DNA from: Methanoregula sp. PtaU1.Bin051 | GTDB lineage: Archaea > Halobacteriota > Methanomicrobia > Methanomicrobiales > Methanospirillaceae | Direction: 5' to 3' | Assembly (NCBI GenBank): GCA_002067895.1 | Contig: MVRE01000002.1 | Location: 1 to 64,000, forward strand | DNA length: 64,000 bases | Shown here: one piece after another, positions 43,237 through 51,367 of the stretch | Layout of the letters: each line of letters opens with the position of its first letter | How positions within the stretch are numbered: the stretch's first letter is position 1 | The notes under the pieces: model-generated | Database searches by the model: none | Seen by the model: only the letters and a program-made list of their open reading frames with translations | What the model was told of the DNA's origin: nothing | Translations under genes and position numbers: made by a program

Positions 43237-43473
43237 ATGCCCCATGAGGCGGTCTTCCGCATCACGTCGGATCGCGCCCCTGTCATCTATAAGGCCCTCC
43301 TGCCTGAGCTTGCCGATGAGGTGAACCCGCGTTCCGTGACGGTCTGCGAGCTCGAGAGCGACCGCGTCCTGCTCCTGCGGGTTTCCGCAAAGGACATCCC
43401 GGCGCTGCGTGCCGCGCTCAACATGGCGCTCCGGCTGGTGAATGTCTCCGACGAGGTCTCCGGGCTGGTCTGA
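43237..43473 (+). CDS. pcc1: KEOPS complex subunit Pcc1
   Basis: A 78-residue Pcc1, the dimerising subunit of KEOPS, which makes t6A37 in tRNA. The pattern HEAVFRITSDRAPVIYKALLPE, RVSAKDIPALRAALNMALRL and the VNVSDEVSGL tail match. Its place next to rpoP and prefoldin is common in archaea. ATG 43237 is chosen as the more typical N-terminus. Confidence 0.9.
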   Translation: MPHEAVFRITSDRAPVIYKALLPELADEVNPRSVTVCELESDRVLLLRVSAKDIPALRAALNMALRLVNVSDEVSGLV

Positions 43474-43641
43474 ACCGGGGCGCTCCTTATATTCCGTGGA
43501 AAGCCTGTCCCAAGGGCACCTGTTTTTTATCCTGTAAAGGATACATTATAGCACACGATGTGGCATACTGGCAGGCAACGGAGCAAAAACCGGTAGTGTC
43601 CTCCTATCCTGCCATCCCGAAATACAAGGAGTGAATTATTG

Positions 43642-44007
43642 ATGAACAACATCTCACCCAAAGTCCAGAACCAGATCGCGATGCTCCAGCAGGTGCAGCA
43701 GCAGCTCCAGACCATCCTTACCCAGAAGGCGCAGTACGAGATGGCGGCCCGCGAGGCGAAGCGTGCGCAGGAAGAGATTGCGGATCTCCCCGACGATGCT
43801 GCCATGTACATGAGCGTCGGATCCGTCATGATGCAGAAGAAGAAGGATGTCGTGAACACCAAGCTTGCCGAGAAGGTCGAAACGCTCGAGCTCCGGATCA
43901 AGTCGCTCGAGAAGCAGGAGAAGATGTTGCAGGGCAAGTTCGAGCAGCTGCAGGGGCAGATCAAGGCGGCTCTCGAAGGAAAACCGGGTGCGCCGAGTGC
44001 GGCGTAA
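43642..44007 (+). CDS. pfdB: Prefoldin subunit beta
   Basis: A 121-residue beta-type prefoldin, part of the hexameric chaperone that passes unfolded protein to the thermosome. Two long coiled-coil helices (VQNQIAMLQQVQQQLQTIL and ETLELRIKSLEKQEKMLQG) flank a short beta hairpin with DDAAMYMSVGSVM. ATG 43642 is used rather than the TTG one codon earlier. It ends the superoperon; the hairpin island follows. Confidence 0.95.
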   Translation: MNNISPKVQNQIAMLQQVQQQLQTILTQKAQYEMAAREAKRAQEEIADLPDDAAMYMSVGSVMMQKKKDVVNTKLAEKVETLELRIKSLEKQEKMLQGKFEQLQGQIKAALEGKPGAPSAA

Positions 44008-44142
44008 AAGTAGAACTCTTTTTTGGATCTATTATCAATTCTATATTTATCTATGTGCCCCGAGGTGAGCCCCGATAGGCACTGAACGCTCGGGGAAGGC
44101 TCATAGGTCAAAATTTGTTTCAATTATTCGTCATATGATTTT

Positions 44143-44237
44143 CCCCGCCCAGCGCGACGCCTTAGAAGAACTCTCGCGAGTTCTTCACGAATCGGCCCTT
44201 CTGATGAACGGCCGATACTCTCGGGTCGCGCGGCGGG
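44143..44237 (-). ncRNA. Dispersed structured intergenic element, copy B (inverted)
   Basis: Read on the minus strand this matches 39223-39319. The outer stem is GCGCGAC/GTCGCGC (44152-44158 with 44225-44231) extended by CCGCC/GGCGG. Hairpin 1 is ATCGGCC/GGCCGAT (44191-44197 with 44210-44216), with a G-G mismatch, a 3-base stem and a tetraloop. Hairpin 2 is GAAGAACTC/GAGTTCTTC (44165-44173 with 44178-44186), closed by a GCGA tetraloop read on the minus strand, a GNRA loop. Loop bases differ from copy A while stems are kept. It lies 136 bases past the pfdB stop. Confidence 0.55.
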
Positions 44238-44935
44238 CAAGACGGTTTGAGAGCAAAATGATAACTTCCCGATCCGCCGCGGGGGCGCCCCGCGGGGGCG
44301 GCGGCGTCAATCGCGTTCATATGTTGAAAGCATTGACCTTCTCTGGCCAGAGATTCGCGCTCATTCCCATCGTAAGAGGGGTCTCATGTCAGACCCCCCT
44401 CACCCTGCCCCGAACGTTCGTCACCGGAAGATTTACGACGGTAGCATTTCTGGAAAGCACCGTCTGACAAGGGTCTCGTACGAGACCTCCCCCTACCCAT
44501 GCCACCCCCCTCCGCCCGGATTTTTTCATAAAGGTGGAGGGGGTCTCAGCTCAGACCTCCCGCCAACTTTTTGGATTTGAGACCCCCTGCTGCACCCGGG
44601 CGGAAGGCACATCCCGTGGAACTCCGACGGAGGCACTTTTTCAATCTGCCATGGAGAATGAGGGGAGGGGTCTCACGTGAGACCACCCCCCCGCCTCCAC
44701 GAAAATGAGACCCCCCGCCCCATGACCTACCCCCCTCCAGCCGGATTTTTTCACAAAGGGTGGGGGGGTCAGCCAGTCGGAAAGACTGGCTGGCTTGAGA
44801 AGATATCGAAGATATCTTCGATTTCTCATTTGTGACTCCCCCATTTGCCCGGCTGAGGTTGGTAAATGACAGTATTTTGTGAGCGAATCCCTGAAGCAAC
44901 AAAAAAATAAAAAAGCGTTTGGAGTTGCCGGAAGG
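44238..44935. repeat. Hairpin-rich intergenic island
   Basis: No gene is supported over almost 700 bases. The island holds at least six hairpins or palindromes. A G4-C4 arm lies at about 44280-44302. GGGGTCT/AGACCCC is at 44378-44397. GGTCTCGTACGAGACC is a perfect palindrome at 44472-44487. A partial copy is at 44542-44557, and GGTCTCACGTGAGACC is perfect at 44669-44684. AGCCAGTC/GACTGGCT is at 44771-44791, and CGAAGATATCTTCG is at 44807-44820. Two related long hairpins around a GGATTTTTTCA core lie at about 44505-44545 and 44728-44770. Confidence 0.7.
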
Positions 44936-46408
44936 CTACGTCCTGCTCGTCAGGTTGATGGCATTGACGAGGGCCTCGACCGAAGCGAGCACGATGTCGT
45001 CGCCGCTCCCGCTGGCATCGTAGATCTTCCCGTGCTCATCCTCGACCGCGATGGTGACGTGGCACATGGCATCGGAACCCCCGGCGATCGCCTCGATGTT
45101 GAATTCCTTGAGCTGGACCCTGGCCGGCACGATGCCGAAGATGGCGTTGAGCGCCGCATCGACCGGGCCGTTGCCGGTCGCGGAGAAGACGTGCTCCTTC
45201 CCGTTCACGGTCGCTTTCACGCTCGCGGTCGGGATGACGTGGTTGCCGGTCATGATCGCGATGTCCTGCAAGGCGAGCATCTTATGGTTGAGTTCGATGC
45301 CCATGACGCTCTCTGCGATCTCGTAGAGATCCGCGTCCGTCACGCGCTTGCCCCGGCTCGCAATAGCTTTCACCTTCTCCACGATCCCGTCCAGCTGCTC
45401 GTCGGACGGTTTGATATGGGCATCAGAGAGCATCTGGCGCACCGCGTGCCTGCCGACATGCTTTCCCAGCGTGAGTCTCCTGCGGTGGCCTACCATCTCC
45501 GGCGTCATGATCCCGGGCTCGAAGGTCGCCGAGTTCTTAATGACGCCATGGGAATGGATCCCGCTCTCGTGCGAGAACACGTTGTCGCCGACGACCGGCT
45601 GTGTGGGCGTGATTGTAATCCCCGAGAACCGGGAAACGAGCCGTGAGGTCTCGACAAGGCGCTCCTTTGCAATCCCCGTCCTGATCCCGTAGATCGACTC
45701 CATGATCATGACGCACTGGGCGAGATCGGCATTCCCTGCACGCTCGCCCAGCCCGTTGACAGTGACCTGTACCTGCGAAGCGCCGGCCTCGACTGCTGCA
45801 ATCGTGTTTGCGACCGCAAGGCCGAAGTCGTTGTGGCAGTGGACATCGATCGGGCAGTCCACCTCCCGGGCAATTCGTGCAATCAGCGTCTTCATCCCCG
45901 ATGGGGAGATGACCCCGACCGTATCGGGTACATTGATGATCGTAGCCCCTGCTTTTGCGGCAGTCTGGAACACCTGTACCAGGTAATCCCAGTCGGTACG
46001 GGTCGCGTCCATCGCCGAGAACATGCAGAGGTCCACGTGATCGCGGACATATCCTACGATCTCTCCCGTGATCTGGAGCACTTCCTCGCGACTCTTGTTG
46101 ATCGTGTTGATCCGCTGGATGTCCGAAGTTGGAATGAAGACATGTACCATGTCCACATCGCAGGAAAGGCAGGCATCCACATCCGCCTTCGTCATGCGGG
46201 AGAGCCCGCAGATATTCGCCTCAAGACCGAGTTTTTTTATGGCAGCAACAGTCTCCTTCTCGGCCTTACTTGAAGCAGGGAATCCTGCCTCGATGGCATG
46301 GACTCCGATAGCAGAGAGCTGGCGTGCGATCTCGAGTTTCTGTTCGAATGTGAATGCTATCCCCGGGGTCTGTTCGCCGTCCCGGAGCGTGGTATCAAAA
46401 ACAGTCAC
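44936..46408 (-). CDS. LeuA/CimA-family synthase (2-isopropylmalate or citramalate)
   Basis: A 490-residue alpha-isopropylmalate synthase-family enzyme. The catalytic HMGL-like barrel starts FDTTLRDGEQTPG at the N-terminus and includes HCHNDFGLAVANT (metal-binding His) near 195-207 and the GLGERAGNADL motif. A C-terminal LeuA dimer (regulatory) domain follows from about 375. Family members in methanogens make isopropylmalate (leucine), citramalate (isoleucine) or homocitrate-type products, and the specificity cannot be fixed here. The start is GTG 46408. The frame continues upstream without ATG to a stop. Confidence 0.9.
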   Translation of the reverse strand: MTVFDTTLRDGEQTPGIAFTFEQKLEIARQLSAIGVHAIEAGFPASSKAEKETVAAIKKLGLEANICGLSRMTKADVDACLSCDVDMVHVFIPTSDIQRINTINKSREEVLQITGEIVGYVRDHVDLCMFSAMDATRTDWDYLVQVFQTAAKAGATIINVPDTVGVISPSGMKTLIARIAREVDCPIDVHCHNDFGLAVANTIAAVEAGASQVQVTVNGLGERAGNADLAQCVMIMESIYGIRTGIAKERLVETSRLVSRFSGITITPTQPVVGDNVFSHESGIHSHGVIKNSATFEPGIMTPEMVGHRRRLTLGKHVGRHAVRQMLSDAHIKPSDEQLDGIVEKVKAIASRGKRVTDADLYEIAESVMGIELNHKMLALQDIAIMTGNHVIPTASVKATVNGKEHVFSATGNGPVDAALNAIFGIVPARVQLKEFNIEAIAGGSDAMCHVTIAVEDEHGKIYDASGSGDDIVLASVEALVNAINLTSRT

Positions 46409-46584
46409 TTCTTCACGGGCATGGCTATCGGTGAAGAAGACGATCTCCCGACACTGTTGTGCGAGACATACTCTATTATATGGGGGGTTGTGCTATAATA
46501 AATAACGCCCAGGCCCTGAACAGGAGAACGGCGGTACAACGATACGTTTAATACAGGACTATCCCTATATTATGAGCGCAGTGC

Positions 46585-46691
46585 CCCGCCTTAACTCAGC
46601 CTGGTAGAGTGCGCGGCTGTAGTATGGTTTGCCGATTTCAGGCAACTGCGCGGCTACCGCGATGTCCCCGGTCCGAATCCGGGAGGCGGGA
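46585..46691 (+). tRNA. tRNA-Tyr (GTA) with a 33-base intron
   Basis: Acceptor CCCGCCT pairs with AGGCGGG, discriminator A. D-arm ACTC/GAGT. Anticodon stem CGCGG/CCGCG. The exon sequence CTGTAG at 46617-46622 followed by A at 46656 rebuilds loop CTGTAGA with anticodon GTA. The intervening bases 46623-46655 form an intron at the canonical place one base 3' of the anticodon. T-arm CCCGG-TCCGAAT-CCGGG. Splicing would require the tRNA endonuclease and a bulge-helix-bulge fold. Confidence 0.93.
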
Positions 46692-46707
46692 TCTGCTGTT
46701 TCAACAT

Positions 46708-46780
46708 GCCCAGGTAGTGTAGTGGCCTATCATGATTGCCTGTCACGCAATCGACTCGGATTCGAATTCCGACCTGGGCG
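46708..46780 (+). tRNA. tRNA-Asp (GTC)
   Basis: 73-nucleotide cloverleaf. Acceptor GCCCAGG pairs with CCTGGGC, discriminator G. Anticodon loop CTGTCAC gives anticodon GTC. T-loop TTCGAAT. It begins 16 bases after tRNA-Tyr, so both are probably on one transcript. No CCA, no intron. Confidence 0.95.
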
Positions 46781-47030
46781 TATGATTTTTCTCCGGTGCT
46801 CTCTTTATCCAGGTCATTGAGGGGCCATATGAAAATGATAGAATAATGCTTTCTGATTTTTCCGGCGGAATATCAATCGTTTGGTAGAAATGAAATAATA
46901 TCTGTTGTCTATCTAGGTCATAGTTGTGTTGGAGGGAATCAAACAACTTCTTTAAAAAGTAGTGCCTGGCAAGTACCGTAAATCCTTTGATGCCAGCATA
47001 CATATGTGAGTTAAGAGAGGGCTCAACAGT

Positions 47031-48488
47031 ATGGATGACTATGATCTTTACAGCGATGAAACTATTCTAATATCAACCCCGGATGTTTTTGTCAAATCCG
47101 TGCCTTTCGAGGCAGTTCTTACCAACAAGCGTATAATCCTTATCGATCGCAAAAAAAACCTCATCCCGCAGAAGGATATCCTTCTCGCGACAATCCGTGA
47201 CGTTCAGTCCGGTGAGAACGCGATCCGCGATCCGAACCTTGTTATAGGTATCATGACCGGGAGCAGGGAATCAAAACAAGTGGTGCTGACGTTTACCCAG
47301 AGAACCGGTGTCGTCAGAAAACGGGAACGCGACGAATGGGCAAAGGCCATACGCAGCCTCATATCATCCTCCGTCCAGAGGGTTGTGAAAACAGCGATAC
47401 CGGATCACGGGCACGTTGCAGGAAGGAAAGCTGTGGAGGAATCAGCCCCGCAAAAAATAAGGATCACGGGAAGATCCGCAGCAGAGGACGATACCGGATT
47501 CCTGGCACCGGGTTCAGGACAGCAACCGCAGAGAGAGACAGGGCCAGGATCGCTCCCTTACGGCTCATTCTGTACCTCATGCGGAAACCGCCTCCCTCCC
47601 GGCTCGGTATTCTGCAACCGATGCGGTGCAAAGGTCTTCATCCCGCACCAGAAACCTGTCCGACAGGAACCTGAAACACCGGTCCGGTCCGGCCCTGTCA
47701 GGGCACAGGCAGGATATCCTGCGGACGGAATACCCGACCAGCCGGACCGGAGACCTGCTGCAAAGCGGGCCGCAGCAGTCCCGGGATCGAAAGAGAAAAA
47801 GGCGGGAATTTTTTCCGGGCTGTTCCAGAAAAAAGGATCCCGGGTAAAGGAAGCACCGGCTCCTGCAGATCCAGGGCGGCAATTATCAGCGGGGCGCAGA
47901 GGATCCGGGGCACGAAAGCATATGCTCGCTATACTGGCGGTTGTTGCCGTAATCATCGCTGTTGCAGCTACAGGTTTTTTTGTCTACCAGAACGTCCTGA
48001 ATGGTTCCCCGGCAGGTACGGATCAACCCTCCGGGGATACCAGCACTCCGACTGTAACAACTACTGCCAACCCTACTGTGGCATCAACCATAACAATCGT
48101 CCATACCGAGGCAACCCCGATACCAGTTCCGACTGACGGTGTATATGTCCATGTAAAATATATCGGTGCATGGAAGGGCTCTTACGGTATTTCAGGGGCA
48201 CTCGTCCCCATCACCCAATCGGGAGAGGTCATGCTCAAGATTGAGAATGCGACCGGCACGGTCCAGGCATCATTCCGGAAGGACGATGCGTCGACCCGTC
48301 CCCACGAGCTTCTCGTCGAGATTTACAAGAACGGTGCGCTCGTTAAACAGGGTGTCACTACTGAGCCCAAAGGTCGGGTCGACATCTCGGTCAACCTGGC
48401 TACGGCAACTCCTATTTCGACTGCGGGGACTACAACCGGATCAACACCCGTGACAACGACCCCATCGGGAAACACAACAGCCACCTAG
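47031..48488 (+). CDS. PH-like/zinc-ribbon/single-membrane-helix protein
   Basis: A 485-residue protein built in blocks. Residues 1-110 form a PH-like domain (ETILISTPDVFVKSVPFEAV, KRIILIDRKKNLIPQKDI, ERDEWAKAIRSL). A polar linker follows. A zinc ribbon FCTSCGNRL...FCNRCGAKV lies at about 180-202. A charged linker leads to one membrane helix (MLAILAVVAVIIAVAATGFF) at about 298-320. Outside lie a Thr/Pro-rich stalk, a beta-sandwich-like domain (GVYVHVKYIGAWKGSYG) and a Thr-rich tail. The N-terminal part is predicted to be cytoplasmic. Function unknown. A paralogue lies 2.5 kb downstream, with a lipoprotein gene on the other strand between them. Confidence 0.75.
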   Translation: MDDYDLYSDETILISTPDVFVKSVPFEAVLTNKRIILIDRKKNLIPQKDILLATIRDVQSGENAIRDPNLVIGIMTGSRESKQVVLTFTQRTGVVRKRERDEWAKAIRSLISSSVQRVVKTAIPDHGHVAGRKAVEESAPQKIRITGRSAAEDDTGFLAPGSGQQPQRETGPGSLPYGSFCTSCGNRLPPGSVFCNRCGAKVFIPHQKPVRQEPETPVRSGPVRAQAGYPADGIPDQPDRRPAAKRAAAVPGSKEKKAGIFSGLFQKKGSRVKEAPAPADPGRQLSAGRRGSGARKHMLAILAVVAVIIAVAATGFFVYQNVLNGSPAGTDQPSGDTSTPTVTTTANPTVASTITIVHTEATPIPVPTDGVYVHVKYIGAWKGSYGISGALVPITQSGEVMLKIENATGTVQASFRKDDASTRPHELLVEIYKNGALVKQGVTTEPKGRVDISVNLATATPISTAGTTTGSTPVTTTPSGNTTAT

Positions 48489-48754
48489 ATAACAGATCCG
48501 GTGACAACCGGCATTACAGCCCACCGGTTCTTTTTTCTGGATCGTCTGCCATTCTTCCGTCAAGACCATCGGCACCGCTCTTTGTTTTTAAGGAGTATGT
48601 TGCAAATATGCTGTTTTATGGAGGCATCCATCGTTGAGATTTAATATTGGGCGATACCAGGCATCGTGTCGGATGTGCTGGAACCGGGACGATTGAACAG
48701 GTTCATCGGAACGGTTTGGGATTGAGAGGATGATTAAAAAAATGGTAAAAAAGG

Positions 48755-49402
48755 CTAACGGATCTTCCCCTCTGCTTTTGCTGCAATATCCTTGAGGATC
48801 TCATAGTCCGTAGTCGTGCCCCGCATTTCGATCGACTCGATTACATCCCTACTCGTAAAAATTACGACATATTTCACAACACCATACTGGTCATTGGCAT
48901 CGATAATCCGGTACGCTGCCGTCCGTTCCCCGGTCTTCGGGAACGGGAGCTCGGTAATGGATACCGATGCATTGGCGGTCTCAAGCAGGTCCGCTTCCGC
49001 AGACTCGAAGACCGGCCCCATGGTCCTGTCGAGCAAATGTTCGTTGGCAACATTGTAAATCCCGATCCGCTGCGAGATTGCAGTGATATCGTACTTCTCG
49101 GCATTCATGCGGTAGAAGGAGGCAAGATATCCCTTCTTCCATCCCTGCTCCTGTGAGAAGGGACTGATATCCAGAAACGCAATGTCCGCCCGTTCCCTTA
49201 TGATATATCCTGCCGGAAGGTCGGTCAGCTGCAGTGCCATGTCGGACGGGTCAATGGTGGACATGCCTGTATCCACGGTCTGCTCAGGAGCAACCTGCAC
49301 CGTAGTTACAGCTGGAGGCACCTTGCGTTCATCGAGCATGAAGCAACCGGCGGAAACAATGGCGGCACACAGGATCAGCACAGGCAGGACAGCAGTTCTC
49401 AT
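48755..49402 (-). CDS. Lipoprotein, unknown function
   Basis: A 215-residue exported protein. The signal VLPVLILCAAIVSAGC has a lipobox (VSAGC), so it is probably lipid-anchored on the outside of the membrane. The mature part has a Thr/Val linker, then a mixed alpha/beta region (LPAGYIIRERADIAFLD, GYLASFYRMNAEKYD, YGVVKYVVIFTSRDVIES) without a recognised family. It lies between two paralogous zinc-ribbon membrane proteins on the opposite strand, so its extracellular domain could meet theirs. That is inference. Confidence 0.7.
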   Translation of the reverse strand: MRTAVLPVLILCAAIVSAGCFMLDERKVPPAVTTVQVAPEQTVDTGMSTIDPSDMALQLTDLPAGYIIRERADIAFLDISPFSQEQGWKKGYLASFYRMNAEKYDITAISQRIGIYNVANEHLLDRTMGPVFESAEADLLETANASVSITELPFPKTGERTAAYRIIDANDQYGVVKYVVIFTSRDVIESIEMRGTTTDYEILKDIAAKAEGKIR

Positions 49403-49571
49403 AATCCCTGATCAACCTGTGTTGGGGGAGATGAAATTGTTTTACGTCCGGCAAGCCGCGGGGGGCAAGCGATGTTCCGGTCACAACCTCATCGTTCCGG
49501 AATACTCTTCCTATGTACCACAAATACTTTTTTGCCAGAGAAAGCACAGAGATAAGGGTGAACGTGGTAGT

Positions 49572-51260
49572 ATGGGCGAACCCGAGCTGCACAGCGACGA
49601 AAAGATACTGCTAACAACACAAGATGTTTTTGTCAAGTCCATTCCTTTTGAAGCGATTCTTACCAACAAACGCATCATCCTCATCGACCGGAAGAAGAAT
49701 CTCATCCCCCAAAAGGACGTCCTGCTTGCAACAATCCGCGACATCGAGGCGGGCGAGAACGCAATCCGGGATCAGTTCATCAACCTTTCGCTCATCACGA
49801 ATACCGGAGAGACACGCCAGCTGATGCTGACATTCTCGCGCACAGCCGGTGGCAGCAGAAAACGCGAACGTGACGAATGGGTGAAAGCGTTGAAAGAACT
49901 CACCACATCGTCGATCCAGAAGGCATTACGGAAAGTTGTCCCCTCGTTCAACGATGAGCCCATGAAAGCGTCGCCGGATCAGGCAACATCCAGGTTCGAG
50001 GTCACTGGCAGGCCGGCTGGAAAAAAAGAGATCGAGAGCGCCCAGCCAATCAAGAAGATCATCGAGTCCGGTGCTGTACCGCCGAAACCCGTGGAGACGA
50101 CGTCGCTCCCCGCGGGGTCGTTCTGCTCCCGGTGCGGCAACCGTGTGCCTCCTGAATCCACCTTCTGCAACAGGTGCGGTTCGAAGGTCTACCCTCCCGG
50201 ACAAGAAATACCTGTTACGGAATCCGCTGTGCCCCAAGTATCAGTCGATTCACCCATGCCGGCCGTTAAGCAGCCTGCTGCCGAACGCAGGGAACGACCG
50301 ATCGATAAGGAGATCCAGTCTATCGAACCCTTAATTGAAGGATCCGTGCCCCGGACAACGGAAGCCCCGCCGGTTCAGCCTTCACATGCTCCCGAACCGA
50401 TTATGGAAACTCCAGCCGCTGAGGATGCGTCATCAGTCATTGCCAAGGCCGCACAGTCGATCATCGAAGGGACAATCCCTGCGGATGCAGCAGCTTCAGG
50501 TACCGGTATACCAGCGGAGGCAGGTGGCAGTACTGCCAGTCAGGTAAAGTCCATAATCCCGGAGGTCTTTCTGCGGAAGGATCTCCCTCACCAGCCGGTG
50601 CCAGGAGCCCCCCAGGTACCTGTCCCGCCGCCTGTCCGGAGTTCAGCCCCAAAAAGCCACATGTTAACGATTGCTATTGTCATCATCCTCATCATCGCCG
50701 TCGCCGGAGGGGCGTTCTATTACTGGAACTATATGAGAGCGCCTGGCCCCGCTGAAGGGGAAGGAACTGGTATCACTCCGACAATGACAATATCACTGAC
50801 GCCGACCGCAACACCAGTTCCGACAACAGTTAAAGCGGTGGAGACAACCCAGGCGACACCCGCCCAAACACAAGTGCTGATCCCCCAGACCGGGGTATGG
50901 GTGCGGGTAATCTATTCCGGCCAGTTCAAGGGGACTGTTGGAACAGCTGCCGACCAGAGTCCGGTGAATGATACCGGAGACAAGTTCTACGCGATCGCAA
51001 CGTCTGAAGGGATTGTGCAGGCGTCAATCCAGAAGAGGGACGGATCCGGAGAGGAACTCGTTGTCGAAGTATATAAGAATGGCTCGCTTGTCAAGCGCCA
51101 GACAACAACCGTACCAAAAGGGGTCATCGACCTGCAGGTCAATTTAAAACCGCCTGCAACAACGACCGTCCCGACAACAAAACCCACGACGCCAGCTGCA
51201 AATACTACGGCCGTGAATACGACGGCAACGGTAACGGCGACAACAACGACGTCTGCCTGA
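49572..51260 (+). CDS. PH-like/zinc-ribbon/single-membrane-helix protein, paralogue
   Basis: A 562-residue paralogue of the 47031-48488 protein with the same order: PH-like domain (DEKILLTTQDVFVKSIPFEA) at 1-110, zinc ribbon FCSRCGNRV...FCNRCGSKV at about 184-206, a long Pro/Ala/Glu-rich linker, one membrane helix (MLTIAIVIILIIAVAGGAFY) at about 364-386, a Thr/Pro stalk, a sandwich-like domain from about 440 (GVWVRVIYSGQFKGTVGT), and a Thr-rich tail. ATG 49572 is chosen because the PH-like domains align from there. Sequence identity is highest in the PH-like domain and ribbon, which suggests a shared cytoplasmic partner. Confidence 0.75.
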   Translation: MGEPELHSDEKILLTTQDVFVKSIPFEAILTNKRIILIDRKKNLIPQKDVLLATIRDIEAGENAIRDQFINLSLITNTGETRQLMLTFSRTAGGSRKRERDEWVKALKELTTSSIQKALRKVVPSFNDEPMKASPDQATSRFEVTGRPAGKKEIESAQPIKKIIESGAVPPKPVETTSLPAGSFCSRCGNRVPPESTFCNRCGSKVYPPGQEIPVTESAVPQVSVDSPMPAVKQPAAERRERPIDKEIQSIEPLIEGSVPRTTEAPPVQPSHAPEPIMETPAAEDASSVIAKAAQSIIEGTIPADAAASGTGIPAEAGGSTASQVKSIIPEVFLRKDLPHQPVPGAPQVPVPPPVRSSAPKSHMLTIAIVIILIIAVAGGAFYYWNYMRAPGPAEGEGTGITPTMTISLTPTATPVPTTVKAVETTQATPAQTQVLIPQTGVWVRVIYSGQFKGTVGTAADQSPVNDTGDKFYAIATSEGIVQASIQKRDGSGEELVVEVYKNGSLVKRQTTTVPKGVIDLQVNLKPPATTTVPTTKPTTPAANTTAVNTTATVTATTTTSA

Positions 51261-51367
51261 ACAACCCCCTTTTTTTCGGCATACAATATTTCGGGCTTGG
51301 CCCTTGGCCTTGTCAGTGCCGGGGAACCGCGGTCAATGGAAACTTAAGGATAATCTTTAAAAATACA

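Noticed and set aside
44135-44467. Open frame across copy B and the hairpin island
   Set aside because: It runs through inverted repeats and encodes Arg/Ala/Gly-rich sequence; the structured element explains the region better.
48755-49402. Possible third paralogue of the zinc-ribbon proteins
   Set aside because: It has a lipobox and a different fold pattern with no ribbon or PH-like domain.
49182-49571. N-terminal extension of the second zinc-ribbon protein
   Set aside because: The extra 130 codons do not match the paralogue and are antisense to the lipoprotein gene; ATG 49572 aligns with the paralogue.
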